Below, piece by piece: positions 35,808-44,297 of a DNA stretch of 64,000 nt. A program made the position numbers and the translations under genes. The notes beneath the pieces are model-generated. The model searched no databases. It was given only the letters and a program-made list of their open reading frames with translations, and had not been told where the DNA came from. Numbering within the stretch: the stretch's first letter is position 1; every line of letters begins with the position of its first letter. Origin of the DNA: CAVYUC01 sp963783085 (GTDB taxonomy: Bacteria; Bacteroidota; Bacteroidia; Bacteroidales; Prolixibacteraceae); NCBI GenBank assembly GCA_963783085.1, contig CAWAMJ010000010.1:1-64000 (forward strand), read 5' to 3'.

Positions 35808-37607
35808 CCAAATTTTTCTACTACCTTTGATTACGATGGGGTCGGTCGTTTGTACAAACGTACTCATCCTTCGGGAGTAGTTGAAGAGAATGTTTACGAC
35901 AGCAATTCGGGAGTGCTGGAAAAAGTTAAAGCTGGCACAACAGTTGTTTGGGATATTGATGCGATGAATGAATACGGGCAAATAACCAGCGCTAAATACG
36001 GCACAAACCTGACGGCTACCATGAAGTGCGACATGGGGCTGCCCGACAATGTAACTATCGGGAATATTTATAGTTACGATTATGAATTCGATCCGAAATT
36101 TGGCTGGCCCAATTACCGTAAAAACATGAAACACGGTATCCTTACTGAAAACTTCGGGTACGAAAACCTTCGTCTCGATAGTATATGGGGCAACAGCAAT
36201 GCAAATAACGGTTTTGGATACGAAAACTCGGGCAACATTACCCGTAAAAATGACCTGGGGCTGATGGAATACGACGGTTACCAGGTAACCGACTTGTATG
36301 CCAAAGACGCCAACCTTGTACCAACCGACCAACAGGATATTACCTATACCTGGTTTCAACAGATAGAGGAAATTACTGAAGGCGATTATTCTGCCACATT
36401 TACCTACAACAGCGACCAGCAACGTTGCAAAATGGTGGTAAGCCAAAACGGTAGCACAGTCTACACCCGCTGGTACCCCGGCAGCCGGTATATGAAAGAA
36501 GAAAAAGGCAGTTCCACTACCCATTACACCTGGTTGGGGGGCGATGCCTACTCTGCCCCGGCAGTGAGCGTAAAGACAGGAACCGCCACACCGGTTATTT
36601 ACTATGTTTTGCGCGATTACCTGGGCAGCATAACCCATGTGGTAAAGTCCGACCTGTCCACAACAAAAGAATACAGTTTTGATGCCTGGGGAAGGCGACG
36701 TAGTGCAGATGACTGGGATTACACACTGGATACGAACGACAAAGAGTTATTTGCTGGTAGAGGTTTTACAGGACACGAGCACCTGCCTGAGTTTGGGCTT
36801 ATAAATATGAACGGGCGCTTGTATGATCCTTTATTGGGGAGGTTTTTAAGTCCCGATGAAAACGTTCAAATGCCGGATTTAAGCCAGAATTTTAACCGGT
36901 ACAGTTATGCGTTGAATAACCCGCAGGTCTATACCGACCCGGACGGGGAGTTTATTTTCACTTTATTAGCAGCGATTATTCCAGGGGCACAGCCATTGTT
37001 GCCTTTTGCCATTGCTGCAGATGTTAGCTGGATGACGGATTATGTGTTCAGGCAGCAACTAACTATTTATCAAACCCTAATGGAAAGCCAGAGATTGGTT
37101 CATTAAGGATATTGATATTGTAGATTTGGGTGTAAGTGCGGTTGCAGGTGCTGCTTCACAGGGGCTTGCCAATGTAGGTAAAGTCAAAAAAGGGCATAAA
37201 TTATTAAAAGGTGTTATTGAATATGGACTACCTGCTATTTCTGCACGTTATGATTGGAAACCCTTTTCTGACGACAAAAAATGGAATGTAAATAGGGGGA
37301 ATGACTTTTGGGCGCCATATATTTTTGCTGCAGTGAAACAAGGAGTTGCAACGAGAAATTCAAATAAAGTAACAGATGCAATATTATCTGATAAACCCTG
37401 GTTATTAAGAGACCCACTAAAAGGAGGTTTGTTAGGTACACTCTTGGATGTCCCTGCATCAGTGTTTACTGGTTGGCTTACCAATAAGCTACCACGCCTA
37501 CCCCGAAAGATAGTCCACAAATACCTACGCTTCCAGGAGAAGTACCATTGCCCCCAAATTGGTGGGAGAATATGAATAATTTTGCACCAAATAAAGAAGA
37601 TATTTAA
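35808..37607 (+). pseudogene. Orphan RHS tip 4, frameshifted in its toxin domain
   Basis: RHS homology starts at about 35808 (NFSTTFDYDGVGRLYKRTHPSGVV), further upstream in the YD repeats than in the other orphans. It runs through the full core to NRYSYALNNPQVYTDPDGEFIF, closely matching rhs copy 2; 36547-36665 is identical to 29515-29633. The frame ends at 37106, but the next frame continues the tip (WKARDWFIKDIDIVDLGVSAVAGAASQG) from about 37085 and stops at 37575. A further frame change near 37500 gives IPTLPGEVPLPPNWWENMNNF with a natural stop at 37607. Two frameshifts in the tip mean this toxin is dead, although its core remains a recombination template. Confidence 0.82.
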
Positions 37608-37658
37608 AACAGCCTAATTTTGAATAAGTTTTAATAAAAGTGAATAAAAAGGATTAGT

Positions 37659-38069
37659 ATGCAGAGTACTCAAAATATCGATAGAAAAAGATTATTGGTT
37701 GTTTTTATCCCTGGAATATTGATTATGGCTATTTTTCTTTTTTTCATTTCCAGAAATTCCAGATGTGAAAAATTACTAAGTAAAAATAGTGGTATGGCTA
37801 AAAATCATATTCATAGTATTCAGAAGAACACATGTTGGTAATGGGACAAGAGCGTTTCAACAGGGTTCTACTTAAATTATAATGGAAAGAAATATAAAGT
37901 AACTACTAAAAAATTTGCCAAGCCCATTGCTATTGGAACTCCAATAATAATCCGTTTCATACCAGAATCTCCTGATTGTAATGAAATCTATGGGATTCAG
38001 TTTTTATCCATGAGAATGTTAAATATGAATATTTTTATTTGGAAGAAAAGGGGTATGAGTGTAAACTAA
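37659..38069 (+). pseudogene. Membrane protein family A gene with an internal stop
   Basis: The frame starts at ATG 37659 with a transmembrane helix (LLVVFIPGILIMAIFLFFIS) and stops at TAA 37839. The same frame continues through FYLNYNGKKYKVTTKKFAKPIAIGTPIIIRFIPESPDCNE to a TAA at 38067. The part after the stop resembles the 20414 protein (FNYVYENKTYTTNEYNF, PLPIGLPIFIQISKNDPES). It is the decayed immunity candidate of orphan tip 4. Confidence 0.72.
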
Positions 38070-38215
38070 CAAAAATTGAATAGATGACACAAAAGCCCGG
38101 CAAGATGTAACAGTTCGTCCAGTTCTTTATCAGAAATACTCCCCTTGTCCGATTTATCGTAAATGGTAAGCAGGTAGGCGTTTTGGTTAACAATTTTAAC
38201 ACAAGTAATAACACA
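38066..38215 (-). pseudogene. C-terminal remnant of a RelE/ParE-type toxin gene
   Basis: On the minus strand, a frame ending at 38066 reads VKIVNQNAYLLTIYDKSDKG then SISDKELDELLHLAGLL. NAYLLTIYDKSDK...SDKEL is the typical end of RelE/ParE-like toxins in Bacteroidota. The N-terminal two thirds and any antitoxin gene are missing. The match stops at the hairpin of intercassette repeat copy 3, suggesting a recombination junction there. Confidence 0.5.
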
Positions 38216-38216
38216 A

Positions 38217-38293
38217 GCGCCATCGGATTTACACCCGATGGCGCTGGTCTGTGACCCGTGCCTTGCTTTGTAAAAGCAAAATTATTTACCCGC
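38217..38293. repeat. Intercassette repeat, copy 3, with a 10-bp hairpin
   Basis: A perfect stem GCGCCATCGG (38217-38226) / CCGATGGCGC (38235-38244) is followed by the repeat GGTCTGTGACCCGTGCCTTG then CTTTGTAAAAGCAAAATTATTTACCCGC (38246-38293). A hairpin also precedes copy 1, so hairpin plus repeat may be the full unit. Confidence 0.7.
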
Positions 38294-38381
38294 AAGAGCC
38301 AGTTTTAAAACAAAATATCAATTATTATGGCCATTAAATTTAAAGTGATCGAAAAAAAGCACTTAAACGAAGATTAAAAGC

Positions 38382-38403
38382 TGTGTGCAAATTGTGTGCA
38401 AAT
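38382..38403. repeat. Right arm-type repeat (second copy of the 22-bp left-end repeat)
   Basis: Two abutting copies of TGTGTGCAAAT, identical to 166-187 and in the same orientation, lie about 53 bases inside attR. I saw no other copy of the pair in the window. Confidence 0.7.
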
Positions 38404-38450
38404 TAATAATAAAGCAGCTACGAAATATTCCGTAACTGCTTGATTATTAA
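38403..38450 (-). terminator. Large hairpin between the right arm site and the tRNA; probable tRNA terminator
   Basis: TTAATAAT...AAGCAG..ACG pairs with CGT..CTGCTT.ATTATTAA (38403-38410 with 38443-38450, and the inner stem) around AAATATTC. Read on the minus strand it lies directly downstream of the tRNA and is followed by TTTATTATTAATTT-like sequence. A structural role at attR is also possible. Confidence 0.55.
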
Positions 38451-38451
38451 G

Positions 38452-38525
38452 TGGGCCCACCTGGGCTTGAACCAGGGACCCCCTGATTATGAGTCAGGTG
38501 CTCTAACCAACTGAGCTATAGGCCC
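38452..38525 (-). tRNA. tRNA with CAU anticodon (tRNA-Ile2 or elongator tRNA-Met)
   Basis: The complete cloverleaf is visible on the minus strand: acceptor GGGCCTA/TGGGCCC, D-arm GCTC/GAGC, anticodon stem CCTGA/TCAGG with loop CTCATAA, and T-arm CCTGG/CCAGG with TTCAAGC. Discriminator A; CCA is not encoded. A CAU anticodon can be elongator Met or lysidine-modified Ile2. The acceptor and the loop suit Ile2, but I cannot decide without comparison. It is the integration target of the element. Confidence 0.93.
38456..38494. repeat. attR: right copy of the att repeat, inside the tRNA gene
   Basis: It matches 1-39 with one difference (C here, A at position 26 on the left). It covers the tRNA from the end of the acceptor strand to the anticodon loop, so integration restores a functional tRNA on this side. 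Confidence 0.9.
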
Positions 38526-38669
38526 GAAGAAGTTCAAGGTTCAAAGTTTCAAGTTCAACCTTTCGGGTTGAAGCATGGAAACCTGTTCGCTGAATTTCGG
38601 AGTGCAAGTTTACAACTTTGTCCGAAAATACACAAGCAATATTTTTGAAAACAACGGCTTCTTATTTTT

Positions 38670-38900
38670 TTGCCACACCGGATTCGTAAACAAATAATTT
38701 TACATGAAAACATCTTATCCCGCAGCGTATCAAATATTGTTCAGCACAAGGTGTTTGGCTTTGCAATTCTTCAAAACTTTTCGGTGGGTGAATTGGTTAT
38801 TGAGAACGGCGGCGACATTTATGTTCAGCTAAAAAACAATCTCGTGTTGCCGGTTTTACGGAAAATTTGGAAAGAATCGGAACGATTGTTCCGTCTGTAA
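38670..38900 (+). pseudogene. Possible remnant of a UPF0280/ApbE-like gene
   Basis: The 38526-39011 gap has no intact gene. One frame reads VFGFAILQNFSVGELVIENG then GDIYVQLKNNLVLPVL. An ENGGDIY motif occurs in UPF0280/ApbE-like proteins, so this may be a fragment of such a gene. The flanking residues do not match well, and a chance open frame cannot be excluded. Confidence 0.25.
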
Positions 38901-39011
38901 AAATTAAATTCGAAATTTGTGAAAATAACAGGAAATAAGAACACGATGTATAACCCTGCTTTTTCCCGTTGGGTTAGGAGAGGGAATATCAACTTTAATA
39001 AGAATAAATAA

Positions 39012-42000
39012 ATGACAAATAAAAACATCAGAAAAGAACTTGAAAACCGCGTACTGGTATTGGATGGTGCAATGGGATCGCTGTTGCAGGAATATAAATT
39101 AACCGAGGCCGATTACCGGGGCGAACGATTGAAAAACGTAAGACATGATCAAAAGGGAAACAATGACATCCTTTCGATCACACATCCGGAGATTATTGCC
39201 GAAATACATGATAAATACCTGGACGCCGGCGCCGATATTATTTTAACTAACACATTCAATGCGAACCGGATTTCGCAGGCTGATTACAATGCACAGGAGC
39301 TGGTGTACGAAATGAATAAAGCTTCAGCCGAAATTGCAAAAAAAGAGGCTGAAAAATACACGGAAAAAACTCCCGAAAAACCACGGTTTGTCGCCGGCAC
39401 CCTAGGCCCAACAAACAAAACATTATCGTTGTCGCCCGATGTAAACGATCCGGGGTACCGGGCGGTTACTTTTGATTTTGTTAAAGACACATACCGGGAA
39501 CAGACCGCCGGCTTGATCGATGGTGGTATCGATCTTATTTTGATTGAAACAATTTTTGACACACTTAATGCAAAGGCAGCGATTTTAGGAATTAATGAAG
39601 CCCTGGAGGAAAAGAACGTTAAACTGCCGCTCATGATTTCGGGAACAATTACCGACGCCAGCGGCCGCACACTTTCCGGGCAAACACTGGAAGCATTCCT
39701 GAATTCAGTTTCACACGTCGATTTGCTCAGCATTGGTTTAAACTGTTCTTTGGGCGCCACCGATTTGCGCCCGTACGTCAAAGAGTTGGCAAACAAAGCG
39801 CCGTTTCACATCAGTGCGCATCCCAATGCCGGTTTGCCTAACCAGTTTGGCGGCTACGACGAAACGCCGGAAATAATGGCGGGCTATATTAAAGACTATC
39901 TCGACAATAGTTTTGTGAATATTGTTGGCGGATGTTGCGGAACTACGCCCGATCATATTCGCGAGTTTGCCAAACTGGCTGAAAAAGCCAAACCGCACCA
40001 TCTGCATCAACGCGATCAAAATACGCGGCTCAGCGGTCTCGAACCCGTGACGCTTACCAAAGAGGCTAATTTTATGAACATTGGCGAACGGTGCAATGTG
40101 GCCGGCTCGCGTAAATTTGCGCGGCTAATCCGGGATGAAAAATACGAAGAAGCACTGTCCATTGCCCGCGACCAGGTGGAAAATGGCGCGCAGGTGATCG
40201 ATGTAAACATGGACGACGCGATGCTCGATGCCGAAAAAGAGATGGTAAAATTCCTGAACCTCATGATGGCAGAACCGGATATTGCCAAATTGCCGGTGAT
40301 GATTGATTCGTCGAAGTGGAAAGTAATTGAAGCCGGATTGAAATGCCTGCAGGGGAAGGCAATTGTGAATTCCATCAGCCTCAAAGAAGGCGAGGAAGAA
40401 TTCATCCGCGAGGCACGCGAAATCAAGCGCTACGGGGCCGCGGTTGTTGTAATGGCTTTCGATGAAAAAGGGCAGGCCGATAACGTAGAAAGGAGAAAAG
40501 AGATTTGTACGCGTGCATATAAAACCCTCACCGAAGTAGTGGGTTTCCCGCCGCAGGATATCATTTTCGACCCAAACGTGCTAACCATCGGCACCGGAAT
40601 GGAAGAACACGCCAATTACGCCATCGATTTTATCGATTCGGTGAAATGGATAAAACAAAACCTGCCACACGCCAAAACCAGCGGCGGGATAAGCAATGTT
40701 TCCTTTTCTTTCCGCGGGAATGATACCGTCCGCGAGGCGATGCATTCGGTGTTTCTTTTTCATGCCATAAAAGCAGGTCTGGATATGGGAATTGTAAATC
40801 CGGGAATGTTGCAGATTTACGATGAAATTCCAAAAGAATTGCTCGAACTAACGGAAGATTTGGTGCTGAACCGCCGGCCCGACGCCACAGAGCGCCTGCT
40901 CGATTATGCTGAAAAAAATAAATCGGGAGCCAAAAAGGAAGGTAAAAAAGATGAATGGCGCGACCTGCCCCTGGAAAAACGTATCGGACATTCGCTGGTG
41001 AAGGGATTTCCGGAATTTGTGGAGGAAGATATGGCAGAAGCCGTGAAAAAATATCAACCGGCGCTGGATATAATCGAAGGCCCGCTGATGGATGGGATGA
41101 ACATTGTTGGCGACCTGTTTGGTTCCGGAAAAATGTTTTTGCCACAGGTAATAAAATCAGCGCGGGTAATGAAAAAAGCAGTGGCGTATTTGCTGCCGTA
41201 CATCGAAGCGGATAAGGAAAAATACAAAACTTCGACCCAAAGCAGAAAAGTGCTGATGGCTACCGTAAAAGGCGACGTTCACGATATCGGGAAAAATATC
41301 GTAGGTGTGGTTTTGAGTTGCAATAATTATGAAATTATCGATTTAGGGGTGATGGTGCCCACAGAAAAAATACTGGACACAGCAATAAAAGAAAAAGTGG
41401 ATGTGATTGGTTTGAGCGGTTTGATTACCCCTTCGCTTGAAATGATGGCAGATATTGCCAGAGAAATGGAAAACCGCAAAATGGAAATTCCATTGCTGAT
41501 TGGCGGCGCTACCACTTCAAAAATTCATACGGCAGTTAAAATAGAACCGGAATATTCACATCCGGTAATCCATGTGAAAGACGCTTCGCTGGCGGTGAAC
41601 GTTGTTTCCAACCTCATTTCGAAAAATGAAAAGTACATTCAGTCGGTAAAAGATGAATATGCCGAAATCAGGCAGTTCCAGGGAAAACGCAAACCAAAAG
41701 AATACCTTTCGCTGGAAGAAGCGCGGAAGAACAAATATAAAATCGACTGGCAAAGTACATCGGTTTACAAACCAAATTTCATTGGAGTACAACAACTTAT
41801 CGATTATCCGCTGGCAGAGTTGCGGGAATTCATCGACTGGACTTTCTTTTTCATGACCTGGGGATTGAAAGGTCATTATCCGCAAATTCTGAACGATGAA
41901 AAACAAGGCGAAGCAGCACAGAAACTTTTTGCCGAAGCCAATGAGTTTCTGGATGAAGTTATTGAAAAGAAAATGTTGCAGGCGAATGCTGTTTTTGGAA

Positions 42001-42677
42001 TCTGGCCGGCCGGTTCCGATGGAGACGATATTATTTTGTACGGAGATGAGAGCCGTGAAAGCGAAATTGGCCGTTTCTATCATCTCAGGCAACAGGAAAA
42101 GAAAAAAGGAGGAACAGCAAATTTATGCCTCTCCGATTTTGTTGCACCCGTTGATGCCGGAGTAAAAGATTATTGCGGCGGGTTTGCTACCACAGCAGGA
42201 ATTGGAATTGAACCATGGAAAGAAAAATATCGGAAAGATCATAATGACTATAAAGCTATTATGCTCGAAGCACTGGCCGACCGGCTTAGTGAAGCTTTTG
42301 CCGAGCTGCTGCACTTTCGTGTAAGAAAGGAATTCTGGGGTTATGCTCCCGACGAAAACCTGTCGCATGATGATTTATTGAAAGTAAGGTACCAGGGTAT
42401 TCGTCCCGCACTTGGTTACCCGGCCTGCCCGGAACACTCTGAAAAAGAAAACCTTTTCAACCTTTTGGATGCTGAAAAAGCTGGTATCATATTAACCGAA
42501 CATTATGCCATGTATCCGAATGCGTCAGTTTCAGGCGAGTTTTTTGTACACCCGGAGTCGCGCTACTTTAGCCTGGAAAAAGTGGGAAAAGACCAGGTGG
42601 AAGATTATGCCAGACGAAAAGGAAAACCAATTGATTTCATTGAAAAATTTCTGCCGGCAAATCTTAATTACAAGTAA
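39012..42677 (+). CDS. metH: Cobalamin-dependent methionine synthase
   Basis: This 1221-aa protein has the full MetH layout. The homocysteine-binding barrel (1-335) has zinc ligands in GLNCSLGA and GGCCGTTPDHI. The methyltetrahydrofolate/pterin-binding domain is at about 355-615 (FMNIGERCNVAGSRKFARLI, ISGGISNVSF-like). The cap and cobalamin-binding domains are at about 650-890 (DVHDIGKNIVGVVL with the cobalt-binding His, SGLITPSLEMM, LIGGATTSKIHTA), and the reactivation domain at about 920-1221 (RPALGYPACPEH). It methylates homocysteine to methionine. The length is normal and no B12 riboswitch is evident in the leader. It is the first complete host gene beyond the tRNA and is followed after 29 bases by the ABM-domain gene. 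Confidence 0.97.
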   Translation: MTNKNIRKELENRVLVLDGAMGSLLQEYKLTEADYRGERLKNVRHDQKGNNDILSITHPEIIAEIHDKYLDAGADIILTNTFNANRISQADYNAQELVYEMNKASAEIAKKEAEKYTEKTPEKPRFVAGTLGPTNKTLSLSPDVNDPGYRAVTFDFVKDTYREQTAGLIDGGIDLILIETIFDTLNAKAAILGINEALEEKNVKLPLMISGTITDASGRTLSGQTLEAFLNSVSHVDLLSIGLNCSLGATDLRPYVKELANKAPFHISAHPNAGLPNQFGGYDETPEIMAGYIKDYLDNSFVNIVGGCCGTTPDHIREFAKLAEKAKPHHLHQRDQNTRLSGLEPVTLTKEANFMNIGERCNVAGSRKFARLIRDEKYEEALSIARDQVENGAQVIDVNMDDAMLDAEKEMVKFLNLMMAEPDIAKLPVMIDSSKWKVIEAGLKCLQGKAIVNSISLKEGEEEFIREAREIKRYGAAVVVMAFDEKGQADNVERRKEICTRAYKTLTEVVGFPPQDIIFDPNVLTIGTGMEEHANYAIDFIDSVKWIKQNLPHAKTSGGISNVSFSFRGNDTVREAMHSVFLFHAIKAGLDMGIVNPGMLQIYDEIPKELLELTEDLVLNRRPDATERLLDYAEKNKSGAKKEGKKDEWRDLPLEKRIGHSLVKGFPEFVEEDMAEAVKKYQPALDIIEGPLMDGMNIVGDLFGSGKMFLPQVIKSARVMKKAVAYLLPYIEADKEKYKTSTQSRKVLMATVKGDVHDIGKNIVGVVLSCNNYEIIDLGVMVPTEKILDTAIKEKVDVIGLSGLITPSLEMMADIAREMENRKMEIPLLIGGATTSKIHTAVKIEPEYSHPVIHVKDASLAVNVVSNLISKNEKYIQSVKDEYAEIRQFQGKRKPKEYLSLEEARKNKYKIDWQSTSVYKPNFIGVQQLIDYPLAELREFIDWTFFFMTWGLKGHYPQILNDEKQGEAAQKLFAEANEFLDEVIEKKMLQANAVFGIWPAGSDGDDIILYGDESRESEIGRFYHLRQQEKKKGGTANLCLSDFVAPVDAGVKDYCGGFATTAGIGIEPWKEKYRKDHNDYKAIMLEALADRLSEAFAELLHFRVRKEFWGYAPDENLSHDDLLKVRYQGIRPALGYPACPEHSEKENLFNLLDAEKAGIILTEHYAMYPNASVSGEFFVHPESRYFSLEKVGKDQVEDYARRKGKPIDFIEKFLPANLNYK

Positions 42678-42706
42678 TTTAAAATTTCAGTAAAATAACG
42701 TAAGCC

Positions 42707-43015
42707 ATGTTTATCGTTCATGTTTTTGTTCATGTAAAAGAAGATAACGTTGAAGAGTTTAAAACAGCTACAGTTGAAAATGCCGTAAAAAGCTTAAAAG
42801 AACCTGGGATTGCCCGTTTCGATGTGATCCAGCAACGGGATGATCCGGCACGTTTCGTTTTGGTTGAAGTGTACCGCACAGCCAACGATCCGGCGAAACA
42901 CAAAGAAACCGCTCATTACAAAAAATGGCGCGATTCTGTGGCCGGGATGATGGCCGAACCACGCAGCAGCATGCAATATTCGAATGTATTTCCAAACAAT
43001 GAAGGATGGGATTAA
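42707..43015 (+). CDS. Antibiotic-biosynthesis-monooxygenase (ABM) domain protein, LsrG-like
   Basis: This 102-aa protein is a single dimeric alpha-beta barrel of the ABM family (FIVHVFVHVKEDNVEEFKTAT, EPGIARFDVIQQRDDPARFVLVEVYRT, HKETAHYKKWRDSV). Such proteins include LsrG and quinol monooxygenases. The C-terminus (SMQYSNVFPNNEGWD) is typical of LsrG-like members. The end overlaps the iron alcohol dehydrogenase start by 10 bp, so the two are translationally linked and probably act on one substrate; which one is not evident. Confidence 0.85.
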   Translation: MFIVHVFVHVKEDNVEEFKTATVENAVKSLKEPGIARFDVIQQRDDPARFVLVEVYRTANDPAKHKETAHYKKWRDSVAGMMAEPRSSMQYSNVFPNNEGWD

Positions 43016-44160
43016 ACTTTCAGTTTGCCACGGCATCGCAAATAATTTTCGGAAACAATTCGCTGGAAAAGGTTCCCGGACTTATTTCTGAACTGGGGAG
43101 AAATGTACTTTTGATTACCGGCAGCAATGAACATCGCGCAGCATCTTTAACCGGCAAATTGTCAAATGAAATCAACACGGTCGTTTTCCATGTGGAATCG
43201 GAGCCAACCGTACAAATAATTGATGAAGGTGTAAAAATAGCGCGGGAATCAAAATGTGATGTTGTTGTGGGTTTCGGCGGCGGTAGCGTCATCGATACGG
43301 CAAAAGCAATTGCGGCGCTGGTTTCAAACGATGGCGCGCTGCTCGATTACCTGGAAGTTATCGGAAAAGGAAAAAAGCTGAAAAATCCGCCGTTGCCATG
43401 CATTGCGATTCCCACCACTGCCGGAACCGGTGCCGAGGTCACCAAAAATTCGGTGATTAAGTCGCCCGGACATCAAGTGAAAGTAAGTTTGCGGAGCCCG
43501 CTGATGTATCCCAAAATTGCAGTTGCCGATCCGGTATTGACAGTTTCGATGCCGCCCGAAGTAACAGCTGCCACAGGCGCCGATGCCCTCACCCACCTGC
43601 TCGAAACTTTTGTGTCGGGCCAGGCAAATGCTTTTATCGATTTGTTGTGTCGCGAAGGTATGCAGCGCATTTCAAAGTCGCTGGTAAAAGCACATAACAA
43701 TGGGAATGATCTGGAGGCGCGGGAAGATATGGCGCTGGCAAGTTTGCTCGGGGGAATGGCGCTCGCCAACGTAAAACTGGGCGCCGTTCATGGATTTGCC
43801 GGTCCGCTCGGAGGTTTTTTGCAAGCGCCGCACGGAGCACTTTGCGCCTGTTTGCTGCCGTCGGTCATGGAAACCAATTTTCAGGCACTAACCGAAAAAA
43901 ACCTAAAAATCCAACTGGCAAAATATGACGAAGTTGCCAAAATTTTAACCGGCGACACAATGGCAGTTGCCGCCGATGGAATTTGCTGGGTTAAAAACCT
44001 GATTAATGAACTTCGTATTCCATGTCTTTCGCACTACGGACTGGCGAAATCTGATTTTCAAAAATTGGTGGGACAGGCAAAAAAAGCAAGCAGCATGAAG
44101 GGAAATCCGGTGGAGCTGGATGATTACTCCTTGACCAGGATTCTGGAGCAATCCTGTTAA
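43006..44160 (+). CDS. Iron-containing alcohol dehydrogenase
   Basis: This 384-aa protein has the N-terminal nucleotide-binding half with GFGGGSVIDTAKAIAAL (about residue 88) and TTAGTGAEVTKNSVI. The C-terminal metal-binding half has Asp and His in ADALTHLLETF and His residues in GAVHGFAGPLGG and QAPHGALCA. It should interconvert an alcohol and an aldehyde with NAD(P). It is coupled to the ABM-domain gene by overlap (ATG inside its last codons). The substrate cannot be read from sequence. Confidence 0.93.
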   Translation: MGLNFQFATASQIIFGNNSLEKVPGLISELGRNVLLITGSNEHRAASLTGKLSNEINTVVFHVESEPTVQIIDEGVKIARESKCDVVVGFGGGSVIDTAKAIAALVSNDGALLDYLEVIGKGKKLKNPPLPCIAIPTTAGTGAEVTKNSVIKSPGHQVKVSLRSPLMYPKIAVADPVLTVSMPPEVTAATGADALTHLLETFVSGQANAFIDLLCREGMQRISKSLVKAHNNGNDLEAREDMALASLLGGMALANVKLGAVHGFAGPLGGFLQAPHGALCACLLPSVMETNFQALTEKNLKIQLAKYDEVAKILTGDTMAVAADGICWVKNLINELRIPCLSHYGLAKSDFQKLVGQAKKASSMKGNPVELDDYSLTRILEQSC

Positions 44161-44272
44161 AAAAATATAAACTTTCCGGGAAAGGTTTCGCCAAAAAAGC
44201 GACCGGCCGGCAGGTTCAATATGCAAAGTATTTACGGTCTCTGCCTGTTGGTCTGAATTTTGCAGAATTCCT

Positions 44273-44280
44273 TATCTTTG
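44273..44280 (+). promoter_or_regulatory. Probable -7 promoter element before the mutL unit
   Basis: TATCTTTG fits TAnnTTTG and lies 18 bases before the ATG at 44298. A TTG at 44248-44250 is a possible but slightly distant -33 element. Confidence 0.5.
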
Positions 44281-44297
44281 TATAAATTTAGTTGAAC

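Larger units (their letters stand above)
1..38494. mobile_element. Integrative and mobilizable element in a CAU-anticodon tRNA gene
   Basis: The element is bounded by a 39-bp near-identical repeat (1-39 and 38456-38494, one mismatch at position 26) that corresponds to the 3' part and anticodon arm of the tRNA at the right end. A tyrosine integrase lies next to the left copy. Mobilization genes (MobC, relaxase, primase-like proteins) fill the first 7.5 kb, and polymorphic-toxin cargo fills the rest. No TraG/VirD4 coupling protein, VirB4 or other mating-pair gene is visible, so transfer would depend on a helper. The region is clearly more AT-rich than the sequence after 39 kb. The left repeat begins at base 1, so the true left junction could lie slightly outside the window. 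Confidence 0.9.

Noticed and set aside
35766..36638. A 290-codon open frame on the minus strand
   Set aside because: It lies fully opposite the conserved RHS core of orphan tip 4, and a similar shadow frame lies opposite the core at 29229-29750. The plus-strand translation has clear RHS motifs.
38035..38295. An 86-codon minus-strand frame over the RelE remnant
   Set aside because: Its product is low-complexity; another minus-strand frame at the same place carries the recognisable RelE/ParE C-terminus.
1..38494. Self-transmissible conjugative element (ICE)
   Set aside because: No coupling protein, VirB4 ATPase or Tra genes are present in 38 kb; only mobilization genes are seen.
38890..39011. 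B12 riboswitch before metH
   Set aside because: The short A/T-rich leader shows no B12-box-like conserved sequence or extended stems.
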